DNA from: Candidatus Villigracilis saccharophilus
GTDB lineage: Bacteria; Chloroflexota; Anaerolineae; Anaerolineales; Villigracilaceae
Reading direction: 5' to 3'
Length of the DNA stretch: 64,000 nt
NCBI GenBank assembly: GCA_016709305.1
Contig: JADJNA010000058.1
Coordinates: 1 to 64,000 of the forward strand
Below are positions 50,838 to 60,898 of the stretch, piece after piece (within the stretch, counting starts at the first letter, position 1; each line of letters opens with the position of its first letter). The translations under genes were made by a program, and so were the position numbers. The notes under the pieces are model-generated. The model saw only the letters and a program-made list of their open reading frames with translations. It was not told where the DNA came from and did no database searches.

Positions 50838-52818
50838 TTATGGTTCACAGCCTTCCTGTAATGTAGTTTGGGCGCGCACAGAAGATCCTTGAATTTGCCA
50901 GACACGCTCCCAAAGAGTAACAAGCGCCGGACATAATGTTTTTTGTTCTTTAATAGTGCGTTCAGTTAATTTAATTGCTGTATCTTCATCTCCGGTGACC
51001 GCAAAAGCTTCAATGAAAGGCAGGTTTTCTACAGGGGCAGAAGCGCTTAATTTTCCCTGCTCTGCCTGATCGTATAGTTTCACAATCCCTTCCCAATCAG
51101 ACCGCTGGCGGGCGAGTTCAGCTTTTTCATAAAAATAACACCAGCCGTGCGCAGGCTCGGCGCCGAATAAAGTTTCATCCAAAACAGGCTGAGGCGCTTG
51201 CGTCTGGATCAGGCCCGGGTTGGAAAGCGGTACGGCGTTGAGCAAAAAATAATTTGCGCCGGGCACTGTCTCAGCATTTGCATATAAAGAATCAAGCACG
51301 CGCAGACAGCCATCAGAGTCCTTGTATATCACCACACTATCGGTGGTAGAGCCGTTGAATTCAACAGTACGATATTGGAGATGGATCGGTTCGCCAGGTT
51401 GAAGGGAAGGCAGGGTCGTTGAATTAAATCTACTTTTTATATATAAAAGCAAATAGGGAAGCTCTCGATCCGTAATGGTCGAGGCGTACATCCAATTTAG
51501 CGGGGCAGTTAATTGCAAGTCTGATACATAGTTAAGCGGCAGTTCATACGTTAATAAGACAGTGCCTTTTTCCAGGGCAGGCATGCGCCATGCCATCTGC
51601 CAGAAAATATCCTGTAAATTGGCTGTGTCGCGGCGAAAGGTGTTTGAAACGGTGAATTGATAGGCTGTTGATAATCCGATCAACAGGCTGAGGATGAAGA
51701 ACTTGCGCTTCCCATCTCTTAAAGAGAAAAGCTGCCAGCCCGACGATGAAGAGACTCGCCCCGAACATGATGGAGAGAAAGAATCGGTCATAGTCAAACT
51801 CAATCTTCAACGGCAAACCCGCAGCCCAGGATGGCAGCCGACCTGCGAATATAGCCACAAGACCGATGAGCATAGCCCACCGTCCCCATGAATCTTCTTT
51901 CGGATGCTGATCAGTTGTCCCGTTGGGCAGGAAGCGCACCGATATAAAAATTACCATTGCTGTGCCAAGCAGGATCCCCAGCGCAATGACCTGTGTCACT
52001 GTCCCGTCAATTGTTGAGATCAGGCTAAAAGTATTGATCCATGATACAAACCCAGAGAGGGAAATAGTCTTTAAAATTTCATTGACGATTGCGAGCGGGG
52101 AAAACGACGGACTGGATAGAATGTTTATTTCGTACGAGTTATAAGCTGTCGAACGATGATATGCGTATGTCCAGGCAGCGTTAAGAATCCATACACAAAA
52201 ATAGGGAAGCCAGGAAGTCGCGGCTTTCCGTAATATATCTTTTCGTGCGGTTAGAGTCTCGGAAAAAATGGACAGCAAAAAGAAGAAACGTAAAATTTCA
52301 AGACCGAAAAAATATTCGGTTGCGAACAGTCCCATGGCCTGCAATACAATCGCAAGGATGGCGGCTCTTTTTCGATGGCGGTCATTTCGGATCGCATACG
52401 CGGTCAAGCCAAAAGAGGCGATCAACCACGTCAGCGGAATGATCTCCTGATTGACATGTGTCAAAGAAACCCATTGCTGTTGATACCCGGGGTACACAGT
52501 AAACAAAAGCGCCACCCACAGCACATTCCATCTTTGAGAAGGCCAGACCGATCGGAGAACGTACCAGACCTCGAGGGAGAGGAAGAAGCGCAGCGCCAAT
52601 CCAACCAGCTGCCAGGTAAAGGGATGCCCGCCAGGGCGAAAAGATTCAATGAATTCTATGGGACCAAAGAAGCGCAGGAACCAGGCAAAAGGCCAATCAT
52701 CCCAATAGAATCCCATGCGCGGGGTCAGCAAACCATAAGCCAGCAATACCAACAGAAATAAAATGGCTGGGACAACGATGAATTCTTTTTGGCGAAGTTT
52801 TTCAATCATATTTTTCAT
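50838..52818 (-). CDS. Large polytopic membrane protein, frameshifted (glycosyltransferase-like)
   Basis: Two overlapping open frames (one ending about 51540, the other opening about 51800) join at about 51700-51725: the first ends its true homology at LAAFLFKRW, the second resumes at KFFILSLLIGLSTAYQF. Combined it is about 660 aa: ten or so helices after MIEKLRQKEFIVVPAILFLLVLLAYG, with GFYWDDWPFAW (outer-loop Asp pair, GT-C like) early, then an extracytoplasmic C-terminal domain. Function unknown; membrane transferase is likely. It is divergent from the tandem transferase pair at 52898. Confidence 0.65.
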
Positions 52819-52884
52819 GTGTGAGATCTGATACGCGATTTTATCATCAATGTAACGAGGGAAAATCATGCAAAATGCACATGT

Positions 52885-52890
52885 TATAAT
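52885..52890 (+). promoter_or_regulatory. -10 box of a leaderless transcript for the transferase pair
   Basis: TATAAT ends 7 bases before the ATG at 52898, with no ribosome site. Confidence 0.5.
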
Positions 52891-52897
52891 CCGATTC

Positions 52898-54617
52898 ATG
52901 CTTCGGAATCGGATAAAAGATATTGCAATCTACATTGTATTGATCGTTGTTTTTTTAGCACCGCGCATCCCAAAGATCGATTCATTCGTCACACTTGATG
53001 AACCGTCCTGGCTGAGTCAGGGCGCGAATTTTTATTATGCGGTTGCGCAGAGGGAATTTGAGAATACAGTCTACGAATATCAGCCGGCCGTAACTACGAT
53101 GTGGATCATCGCGTTTGGAATGTTGGCGTATTTTCCTGAATATCGCGCTCTTGATCAGGGCTACCTTAATTACGAAAAAGGGCGACTTGATCCGTTCATG
53201 ATCGAGCACGGGAAAGATCCGCTTGCGCTTTTAACCTATTCCCGGGTGATCCAAGTATTTGTCATCCTATTCCTTTTCCTGGTGCTTTACTATCTTCTCC
53301 AAAAGTTAATTCCCAAAATAAGCGCGGCTTTTATTGTAACCTTTGCCACTTTCGATCCCTTCTATGTGGGTATCTCACGGCTACTTACGCATGAAGGTTT
53401 GGTGTCAATGTTCGTGCTCGTTTCCCTGATCTCATTTGCCGTGTATCTCGCCAGAGATAGAAGAATTAATTTCCTTTTGATTTCCGGTATTTCCGCTGGA
53501 TTCGCTCAATTATCGAAATCCTCAGCAATCGCCATGCTGGCCGGGATCGGCATTTTATTATTGATGCAATTATTTCAAGAGCGTCAGCAAGGTTGGGGAA
53601 AAGCAATTCTGAATAGCATAAAGTTTTTTCTCCATTTGGCTTGTTTTTCTGATTGTCACCTACTTTATCTTTTGGCCGGGAATGTGGGTCGCGCCCGGAA
53701 AAATGTTATATGAAGTCTACGGTAATGCCTTCAGTTATGCCTTTCAAGGTTCGCGGCTCACAGTTACCCAGGAACTGGATGTTTCTCGATTCAGTCTTAG
53801 TAACCTTTCAGGATTATGGGAAATGACAAGTGTGCTGCTCTATCGGACCACCCCCATCACATGGCTTGGAGTCCTCTTGGGATTGGCCATTCCGTTCACA
53901 CGCGACCGTGAACTGGTCCGCACGAACAGGCAGTTATTTACCCTGTTAATAACAAATGCTTTAGCATTTATTTTCCTGATCGGCATTGCCCAGGGACGCA
54001 ACTCCCCGCATTACATTTTGACCAGCTACCTTTCCTTAAATCTACTGGCCGGGCTAGGATGGCTTCACTTTATTCATTGGAGCGTATCTCATTTTGCAGC
54101 CAGGAAAGTGAAATTACAGTATGCCGGGTTGGTTGTAGTTTTACTCCTTCAAGTTTGGAATGCAATTTCATATTTCCCTTATTATTTCACATATCGCAAT
54201 CCAATTCTTTACTCGTTGGGCTGGTATAAGGATTATCCGAACTTCCCATATGGAGAAGGCCTCGAAATTGCGGCTCAATATCTCGCCCAACTTCCTAACG
54301 CGGCGGATACAACTATATTTTCATATTACAGCCGCGGATGTTTTTCATACTTCCACCCCGGTGAAGCGATCAGTTTTCGTCCCTATTACATTGATGGCGA
54401 ACATGCAGAAGATCTACTAAGTAATCTCCGAGCATCGGATTACCTGGTTGTGTACTATGCTAATCAGAGTCAACTTGAAAAGTATTGGCCATTTCTCAAC
54501 ATTCTCTCCACTGTCAAGCCGTTCCATGTTGTTTGGATGAACGGTTATGAGTATGTTCGGATCTACGATGTGGATTCCTTGCCGCCGGAAATATTCGAAG
54601 CGCTAGCCAATCTATGA
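52898..54617 (+). CDS. Family 39-like membrane glycosyltransferase, frameshifted in a T6 run
   Basis: GT-C type transferase with the outer-loop acidic motif IDSFVTLDEPSWLSQGANFYY and about 11 helices. The frame shifts in six T at 53634-53639: with five T the product reads IKFFSIWLVFLIVTYFIFWPGMWVAPG, exactly parallel to the tandem paralogue (FLLWPGMWVTPGRML). Joined length is about 572 aa, equal to that paralogue. Probably an insertion error. It overlaps the next gene by 4 bases. Confidence 0.82.
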
Positions 54618-56332
54618 GCGACATCCTTTCAAAAATAAATCGGAGAAGGGTATGGTTCGCCATACTTCTGCTTGCGATTACCTTTCCTTCACGGATTATC
54701 CATATTGACCGCGCCATTAACATTGACGAACCCTTCTGGGTAATCTCCAGCTCTAATTTTTATTATGCAATTACGCACAAGAACTTTGAAGACACTTATT
54801 TTGAATATCATCCGGGGGTCACAAATATGTGGATCATATCCACAGCTTTGTTTTTCTACTTCCCCGAGTACCGCGCTTATGAACAGGGTTTCTTCGATAC
54901 CCGTAAACCGAAGTATGAAGAATTTATGCGAAGTCATGGCAAGGAAGCCATTGAATTGGTACGCATCAGCCGCTATATTCAAGCGGGCATTTTATCTTTT
55001 CTTGCAATAGCAGCGTTCCTGCTTTTGAGTATCTTGATCGGGGAAAATGCCGCCTTACTTGCCACCGCACTGGCGATCATTTCGCCATTTTTCCTTGGGC
55101 ATTCCCGTCTACTTAACATGGAAGGCATGGTGGCCTTGTTTGTATTGGTATCTTTATTGGGGATGCAGGTATATATTAATAAGGAAAGAAAAATAATATA
55201 TCTACTTCTTTCTGGCGCAGCATTTGGGCTTGCGCAGTTAACAAAATCCACATCCATTGTGTTAATTGGAGTAGTGACCCTTATATTATTTATTGACCTG
55301 TTCAAGAGAATTGAGCAAGATTTCAATGTGAAATTATGGAACGCCATTCGAACATTTCTGATCTGGTTGGGCGCTGGTGTTTTGATCTATTTTCTTTTGT
55401 GGCCCGGGATGTGGGTTACGCCCGGAAGAATGCTTTCGGAAGTATATGGAAACGCGTTCAGTTATGCGCTTCAAGGCGCACGCCTTGAAGTGACCGAGCA
55501 ATTACAGCCAGCAAGCTTTAGCCTTACCACCCGTTTTGATGGAATTTTTCAATATCTGCAAAATTGGGCGTCTTCGACAACGCCAATTACCTGGTTGGGA
55601 TTGATATTTTCAATATTTGCAGTCTTCTCAAAGGATATACAAAGATCGCAATCTCCAATGAGATCAACTCTTGTTTATCCAGCCATTCTTGGCGGTTTGT
55701 TTGTCGCCATGTTTGGCATTGCGCAGGGACGTAACTCTCAGCACTATATACTCAGCAGCTATGTCTGTTTTGATGTAATGGCGGGAATCGGCTGGGGCTA
55801 TGCGTGGACATGGATGCAGGGCCGATGGACAGTGATAAACCGTGTTTATATTTCCATATTGTTTTTTATCGTTCTGATCGGGACTCAAATTTCATTGGGA
55901 CTTGCCTACGCGCCTTATTATTTTAACTATAAGAGTCCATTCGCCAGTGAAGCCGCCACCTTGGGATATGGCGAAGGATTGTCACAAGCCGCGGATTACC
56001 TGGCACAAAAGCCGAATGCAAAAGACATCCGCGCGTATGTCTATAACGGCATGGGAACATTCTCCTTCTTCTTCCCCGGAGAAACTTTGGTTTTCAAGAG
56101 GGTGTACTTAATAACCAGTGATTACTCAACCATTACAAATGAAATGAGAGAATCGGATTACCTTGTTCTCTACCCGATCATACGGAAACAACAGCCTGAA
56201 ACTGAAAAAATCTTTCGCGCATTTCAAGATATAAGCCCTGAAAAAACCATCATCATTAACGGACTTGATTATATTTATATTTATCGAACAATAGATATTC
56301 CAGAAGCTGTGTTCGAAAAAATTCTTCAATAA
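54614..56332 (+). CDS. Family 39-like membrane glycosyltransferase, tandem paralogue
   Basis: 572 aa, intact. AINIDEPFWVISSSNFYYAI is the acidic outer loop (Asp-Glu about 38), then HPGVTNMWIISTALFFYFPEYRAYEQG, the LLWPGMWVTPGRMLSEVYGNAFSYALQGARL segment shared with the upstream copy, and a C-terminal soluble part with GEGLSQAADYLAQKPNA. It probably transfers a sugar from a lipid carrier on the outer face. ATGA overlap shows coupling to the upstream copy. Confidence 0.85.
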   Translation: MSDILSKINRRRVWFAILLLAITFPSRIIHIDRAINIDEPFWVISSSNFYYAITHKNFEDTYFEYHPGVTNMWIISTALFFYFPEYRAYEQGFFDTRKPKYEEFMRSHGKEAIELVRISRYIQAGILSFLAIAAFLLLSILIGENAALLATALAIISPFFLGHSRLLNMEGMVALFVLVSLLGMQVYINKERKIIYLLLSGAAFGLAQLTKSTSIVLIGVVTLILFIDLFKRIEQDFNVKLWNAIRTFLIWLGAGVLIYFLLWPGMWVTPGRMLSEVYGNAFSYALQGARLEVTEQLQPASFSLTTRFDGIFQYLQNWASSTTPITWLGLIFSIFAVFSKDIQRSQSPMRSTLVYPAILGGLFVAMFGIAQGRNSQHYILSSYVCFDVMAGIGWGYAWTWMQGRWTVINRVYISILFFIVLIGTQISLGLAYAPYYFNYKSPFASEAATLGYGEGLSQAADYLAQKPNAKDIRAYVYNGMGTFSFFFPGETLVFKRVYLITSDYSTITNEMRESDYLVLYPIIRKQQPETEKIFRAFQDISPEKTIIINGLDYIYIYRTIDIPEAVFEKILQ

Positions 56333-56340
56333 CGATCATA

Positions 56341-56370
56341 AAAAGGACTGGAAAATTTCCAGTCCTTTTT
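56341..56370. terminator. Bidirectional terminator between convergent genes
   Basis: AAAAGGACTGGAAA and TTTCCAGTCCTTTT arms with a one-base centre. Confidence 0.85.
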
Positions 56371-56380
56371 ATATTAATAT

Positions 56381-58555
56381 CTATCTGCACAGGTATAAAG
56401 TTGTCCCTTGATCGGGACCGCCTCCGCCCAAACCCTGGGGCTGATTCTCTCCCTGCGGCATTTGTGGTCCGCCAATGCTTAGCTGGCTAAATTCCTGCAC
56501 CACCGAACAGGATGCACTCAACCAATTGGCAATATCTTGTTTGCCGCCGCGGTCGCCGCCGTACATCACATATCGCAACTCGCCATTTGCCACCATCGCG
56601 GATAGATCCCCGGCTGTCACCACTTCATCCTGCCCGCCGAAGCCACCCATATACAGCACGGGGCGACCAGTAGCGATCACAAGCGATGAACCCTGTTGAG
56701 AGGAAGGAACGGCCAAAAGATACTCCACATCCTGCGTGTTCGCTTCAAGATAGGCTAGCAGATCCTCGTTCACATTTGATGCGGGACCTGACTCTTGCGG
56801 AAAAGCACGATTCGCGCCTCCCAATCCAACTTGCTGATCACTTCCCAAATACGCAGTGGGTAAATTTATGTTCGGATTGGATGTAACGGTCATGACCGTC
56901 CAATACATGGGGATGACCAGCATTGCAGAGAGGATCGCGACATAAGCCATCCGCTTCGACGCAAACAGTAGGATGATTCCCGCGACAAAGAGGGTTCCCG
57001 CCGGGAACATCCACCATAAATTCTCGCCATACTGATCCATCGCAATGTATTGAAAGCCGAGTGTGATCGCAGACATTACGACAAGCAAGACTCCAGCCCA
57101 ATTCCTGTCCCTGCCCCACGACCATAATTGACTAAATCCGATCCCGACCATTGCGCCAAGTGGCGGAGCGAGCATAATGGCATAATACGAATGGAAAATA
57201 CCGGAGACCATGCTGAAGAAAACTACACAGGTCATCAACCATCCACCCCAAAGGAGCAGGGATTTGTGAACCGCAGATTCGATTGGAAGTTTGACGCGAG
57301 AGCCAAAGAGCGCCGGCAAAACACTGATCAATGCGAACGGCAGCAGCCACGACATTTGTTTCGATAACGGCTGTGTGAAGAAGCGGAAGACCCCGGGCTC
57401 GCCAGTTTCCTGGCTGAATTGCGTTCCGTCTCCCTGACCATTTAGACCGCCGACTAAAGGACTTTGTCCATTTTGCTGTGGGGTCATTCCCTGTGGTGCG
57501 CAGGCTAACACACTTTGATTTGGAGGCGTGATACAAGAACCGTTGATCGTATTCCCATTTTGCTGAGTGAATGAACATGCATCCCCTTGCGCGGAACTGG
57601 CGCAGGCCTCTAATGCCTGTTGCGGTGGTCCTTGACGAGTACCCTGCTGAGGCTGAATCCCTTGACCGGAATCAGTACCAGCCATAGGCGCGGAGGGAAG
57701 CGCTCCCCCTCCTGGCCCGCCAGTGCTTCCGAGCCGCGAGACTCCGTTGTGGCCGAAGATCAATCCCATCACAGTGTTGTTATTGCTGGAGCCAATGTAG
57801 GGACGTGAATCCGCTGGAGTCAAATCAACGATCATTGCCCACGAAAGTGAAACCACAGCGAGCAGAATGGTTGCGGTGCCAAGATTGACCATCTTGCGCA
57901 GCCAGGCTTCTTTTGAACCAAAAAAATAAAGTGCGTAAAAAGCCGGGAGCGGCAGGAAGGCCTGCATCATTTTGATGTTGAAGCCAAGCCCGACAATGAA
58001 TGCGCCGAGTAAAAGCCATGTCAGTTTGCCAGACTCTGTCGCTTGTATAAATGCCCACGCGGCGAGGAGTAAAAAGAAGACCAGCAGACCATCCATGGTG
58101 TTATTGCGATTGGTGGCGACAAAGACCGGTGTGATTGTCATGACAAACGCGGCGATAAGCCCCGCGAGTTCACCCATATATTTTTTAACCATCGCATACA
58201 AAAGCGGAATTCCAAAAACGCCTGCAAGGATGTTAGGCAGTGAAACGCTAAAACCGCTGACGCCTAGTAAATATGCAAAAACCGCTTCGATCCATAATCC
58301 CAGCGGAGGTTTATCCACTGTGACCGAGCCGCCCGGCTCCGCGGCAACGAAGAAAAAATTGCTCCAGGATTGCAGCATAGATTTGACTGCAGCGGTGTAA
58401 TACGCATTCGCGTCACCAATCGCCTCTATGTTGTACATGTGCAATCCAAACGAAAATGCCATGATGAAGATGACAAGAACTGTTGAGATCGTCAGTCCGA
58501 GGAAAAGTTTTTTCTTTAAGATTGAAGATTGAACTGGAATAGTCTCTGTTGTCAT
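56381..58555 (-). CDS. Large family 39 glycosyltransferase (YkcB-like) with Cys-rich loop insert
   Basis: 724 aa. N-terminal ALHLYNIEAIGDANAYYTAAV-type outer loop (HMYNIEAIGDANAYYTAAV) with catalytic-type Asp, then the GT-C membrane core, VDLTPADSRPYIGSSNNNTVMGLIFGHNG, and the C-terminal LYMGGFGGQDEVVTAGDLSAMV domain typical of YkcB-type transferases. Between about residues 290 and 400 is a Gly/Gln/Pro-rich loop holding a Cys motif, CASSAQGDACSFTQQNGNT...GSC. The ATG at 58555 has GGAG 6 bases upstream and is preferred to 58567. It is divergent from the kinase at 58822. Confidence 0.85.
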   Translation of the reverse strand: MTTETIPVQSSILKKKLFLGLTISTVLVIFIMAFSFGLHMYNIEAIGDANAYYTAAVKSMLQSWSNFFFVAAEPGGSVTVDKPPLGLWIEAVFAYLLGVSGFSVSLPNILAGVFGIPLLYAMVKKYMGELAGLIAAFVMTITPVFVATNRNNTMDGLLVFFLLLAAWAFIQATESGKLTWLLLGAFIVGLGFNIKMMQAFLPLPAFYALYFFGSKEAWLRKMVNLGTATILLAVVSLSWAMIVDLTPADSRPYIGSSNNNTVMGLIFGHNGVSRLGSTGGPGGGALPSAPMAGTDSGQGIQPQQGTRQGPPQQALEACASSAQGDACSFTQQNGNTINGSCITPPNQSVLACAPQGMTPQQNGQSPLVGGLNGQGDGTQFSQETGEPGVFRFFTQPLSKQMSWLLPFALISVLPALFGSRVKLPIESAVHKSLLLWGGWLMTCVVFFSMVSGIFHSYYAIMLAPPLGAMVGIGFSQLWSWGRDRNWAGVLLVVMSAITLGFQYIAMDQYGENLWWMFPAGTLFVAGIILLFASKRMAYVAILSAMLVIPMYWTVMTVTSNPNINLPTAYLGSDQQVGLGGANRAFPQESGPASNVNEDLLAYLEANTQDVEYLLAVPSSQQGSSLVIATGRPVLYMGGFGGQDEVVTAGDLSAMVANGELRYVMYGGDRGGKQDIANWLSASCSVVQEFSQLSIGGPQMPQGENQPQGLGGGGPDQGTTLYLCR

Positions 58556-58739
58556 GTGTTGCTCCATATTATTGTTTACTTGTCATTGGTGGTTTCGAAC
58601 CGGGCGAGGAAAACGTTCACCCTACTCAATCACCAGCAATTACTTCCTACTTCTACTATTTTATATTTCCCTTCAAAAACCTGAGAGTGAAGCCAGTCAC
58701 CAGTTATCTTATAAACCCGTGAATCTAACCAGCCGTATC

Positions 58740-58809
58740 CATGACAGGTGTCATGGGTGATTCGGGAGAATCATGACGGCATACACGCGGCGCGCAGGCC
58801 TCGTCATGA
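58740..58809. promoter_or_regulatory. Cluster of TCATGAC inverted repeats, candidate operator
   Basis: CATGACA, GG, TGTCATG (58740-58755) and TCATGACG (58771-58778) with CGTCATGA (58802-58809): four half-sites of CATGAC in dyads, immediately before a TAAGAT -10 box (58810-58815) and the kinase ATG (58822), in the gap between the divergent transferase and kinase genes. Confidence 0.5.
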
Positions 58810-58821
58810 TAAGATTTGCAT

Positions 58822-60153
58822 ATGCACTCCCCGAAAGAATCAACACGACTTCTCCGTACTGCAGCATGGATCTGGCTCGGCTTCCTCCTGGCAATGGCTG
58901 TCATGGATCTTGTGCTTTACACCCAGACCAATCTTCCCATAACACAAAATCTGCCTTTACAGCAGATAACTCTTGGACAGCAATTCCCGCCCAATCAGCT
59001 TGGAATTCAACCTGGTCAGCCGAACAACCTGCAGAGAAATCCGTTAAGACCTGTCTATCTTTTTTACTGTGCGAGCGGATTGGTCGCTGTGTTCTTTTTT
59101 ATCTTTGCCCATTCAACCTGGACACAAAAAAAACTTGGGCAGTCGTTCTATCCATTGCTTCTGCTGACCATTTCGACCGCGCCGATTATGATCAATGTGT
59201 TGATCACGCCGCGCTTCCCGCAGGGTCCGTTGGCGAACGCGGAAGGCATGGCGCTGCGTCAACTACCGGTATTGTTTGTCGCCCTCGCGCTGGCAGCCTG
59301 GGAATATGAACTAGCGCACGTCATCTTTTTCAGCATTGCCACCACGACCCTTGAACTCGGTCTCATTTATTTCAGCGCGATCGATTACAGAAGTATTTCT
59401 GTTTTTATTTTTATTGCCATCGTCCGCACGATCAGTTTTATCGCGGTTGGTGTCTTTATCAGTTTACTGGTGGCACAACTTCGTCAGCAGCGCGAATCAC
59501 TGCGTGAAGCAAATGCCAACCTCAGCCACTATGCGTCCACGCTGGAACAGCTCACAGTGAGTCGCGAACGCAATCGTCTCGCGCGTGAACTGCACGACAC
59601 ATTGGCGCATTCCCTGACCGCAATTTCAGTCTCGCTTGAAACTGCCAAGGCTTATTTCGATGTCGATTCCAACAAGACCCGTGACCTGATTGACAGATCA
59701 TTGGAATCGACGCGCCTTGGTGTGGATGAAACCCGCCGCGCGCTGAAAGCCTTGCGCTCATCGTCATTGGAAGATATGGGACTTAATCTCGCCATCCAAC
59801 GTGCATCGGAATCTGCAGCGGCACGCTTCCACCTTAATCTGACGCTTGATCTTAAAAATCCCATGCCCTCTCTCAGCCCGGACGTGGAGCAAACCATCTA
59901 CCGTATCGCGCAGGAATGTATCGAAAACATTGCCAGCCATTCGCGCGCAAAAAATTTCAGCGTGCGCTTAAACAGCAACGGTCACACCATGCTTACGATT
60001 CAAGATGATGGTATCGGATTTGATCTTGATGCTGAAAAATCAACGGGGCATTTTGGTCTGATCGGTATGCGTGAACGCGCCGAACTTGTAGGCGGAAAAT
60101 TAAAAATAGAAAGTGAAAAAGGAAAAGGCACGAAGGTTGTGCTGACGATATAA
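58822..60153 (+). CDS. Sensor histidine kinase, NarL/HisKA_3 type
   Basis: 443 aa inner-membrane kinase. First TM (about 12-30), a short outer loop (LPITQNLPLQQITLGQQ, Gln/Pro/Asn-rich), further helices to about residue 225, then a short coiled coil, the phospho-acceptor block NRLARELHDTLAHSL with H258, and an ATPase domain with ECIENIASHSRA and DDGIGF...GHFGLIGMRERAE. Its response regulator follows after 78 bases. No ribosome site; probable leaderless start. Confidence 0.93.
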   Translation: MHSPKESTRLLRTAAWIWLGFLLAMAVMDLVLYTQTNLPITQNLPLQQITLGQQFPPNQLGIQPGQPNNLQRNPLRPVYLFYCASGLVAVFFFIFAHSTWTQKKLGQSFYPLLLLTISTAPIMINVLITPRFPQGPLANAEGMALRQLPVLFVALALAAWEYELAHVIFFSIATTTLELGLIYFSAIDYRSISVFIFIAIVRTISFIAVGVFISLLVAQLRQQRESLREANANLSHYASTLEQLTVSRERNRLARELHDTLAHSLTAISVSLETAKAYFDVDSNKTRDLIDRSLESTRLGVDETRRALKALRSSSLEDMGLNLAIQRASESAAARFHLNLTLDLKNPMPSLSPDVEQTIYRIAQECIENIASHSRAKNFSVRLNSNGHTMLTIQDDGIGFDLDAEKSTGHFGLIGMRERAELVGGKLKIESEKGKGTKVVLTI

Positions 60154-60156
60154 TAA

Positions 60157-60225
60157 ATGCAGACGACGGACAATGGATAGTGGACAGCAAAACGGTCAAC
60201 GGCCGATTTTGTCCACTGTCGAGAA
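60157..60225. repeat. Degenerate repeat of GACGGACAATGGATAGTGGACA words
   Basis: It lies between kinase and regulator genes. GTGGACAGCAAAA pairs imperfectly with TTTTGTCCAC, a hairpin in the mRNA, and the words match the element at 2241-2305. Confidence 0.55.
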
Positions 60226-60231
60226 TTAACC

Positions 60232-60864
60232 ATGAAAATCCTCCTTTGTGACGACCAGGCTGTGATCCGCGATGGACTTGAAATGCTCCTCAACCTTGAG
60301 AGGGATTTTGAAGTGATCGGCGCTGCGCAGGATGGCGCGGAAGCGCTTGAACTCGCCGCTCAAAAACAGCCAGACCTGATCCTGATGGACCTGAAAATGC
60401 CGATCATGAATGGTATCGAAGCCACTCGCCAGATCCGCGCAAAATTCCCCAATATAAAAATCCTGGTGTTGACCACCTACGATGACGATGAATGGGTCTT
60501 CGATGCGATCCGCGCGGGCGCTTCTGGTTATCTTTTGAAGGATACATCACGCCAGAAGATCGTTGAGTCGATCCGCGGAACGATGGATGGAAAATCGTTC
60601 GTAGATCCCGCCATCGCGGGGAAACTGCTCAATCAGGTTGCCAGCAGGCAGACCCAGCCCGCATCCATACTGACAGATAAACTGACCGAACGCGAACTGG
60701 ATGTATTACGTTTGATCGCAAAAGGCATCAATAACGGCGAGGTCGCCGTCCAATTGCATTTATCCGAAGGAACCGTGCGTAACCATGTCAGCGCCATTCT
60801 TGAAAAATTGGGTGTTTCAGATAGAACACAGGCGGCGGTTATCGCCATACAGCATGGTTTGTAA
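60232..60864 (+). CDS. NarL/FixJ family response regulator
   Basis: 210 aa. Receiver with D53 (LILMDLKMPIMNG) and CDD acidic pocket; HTH domain LTERELDVLRLIAKGINNGEVA and TVRNHVSAILEKLGVSDRTQA. It is the cognate partner of the upstream kinase. The CATGAC operator cluster may be its own target. Confidence 0.95.
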   Translation: MKILLCDDQAVIRDGLEMLLNLERDFEVIGAAQDGAEALELAAQKQPDLILMDLKMPIMNGIEATRQIRAKFPNIKILVLTTYDDDEWVFDAIRAGASGYLLKDTSRQKIVESIRGTMDGKSFVDPAIAGKLLNQVASRQTQPASILTDKLTERELDVLRLIAKGINNGEVAVQLHLSEGTVRNHVSAILEKLGVSDRTQAAVIAIQHGL

Positions 60865-60898
60865 GTTAAGTTTTATTTTTGCATATTAAAAGGACAAC

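Noticed and set aside
53682..54617. Second half of the membrane transferase as an independent gene
   Set aside because: The paralogue at 54614 covers both halves in one chain; the break is in a T6 run.
58568..58739. tRNA-like TTCGAACC near 58600
   Set aside because: No acceptor stem, anticodon arm or D-arm around it.
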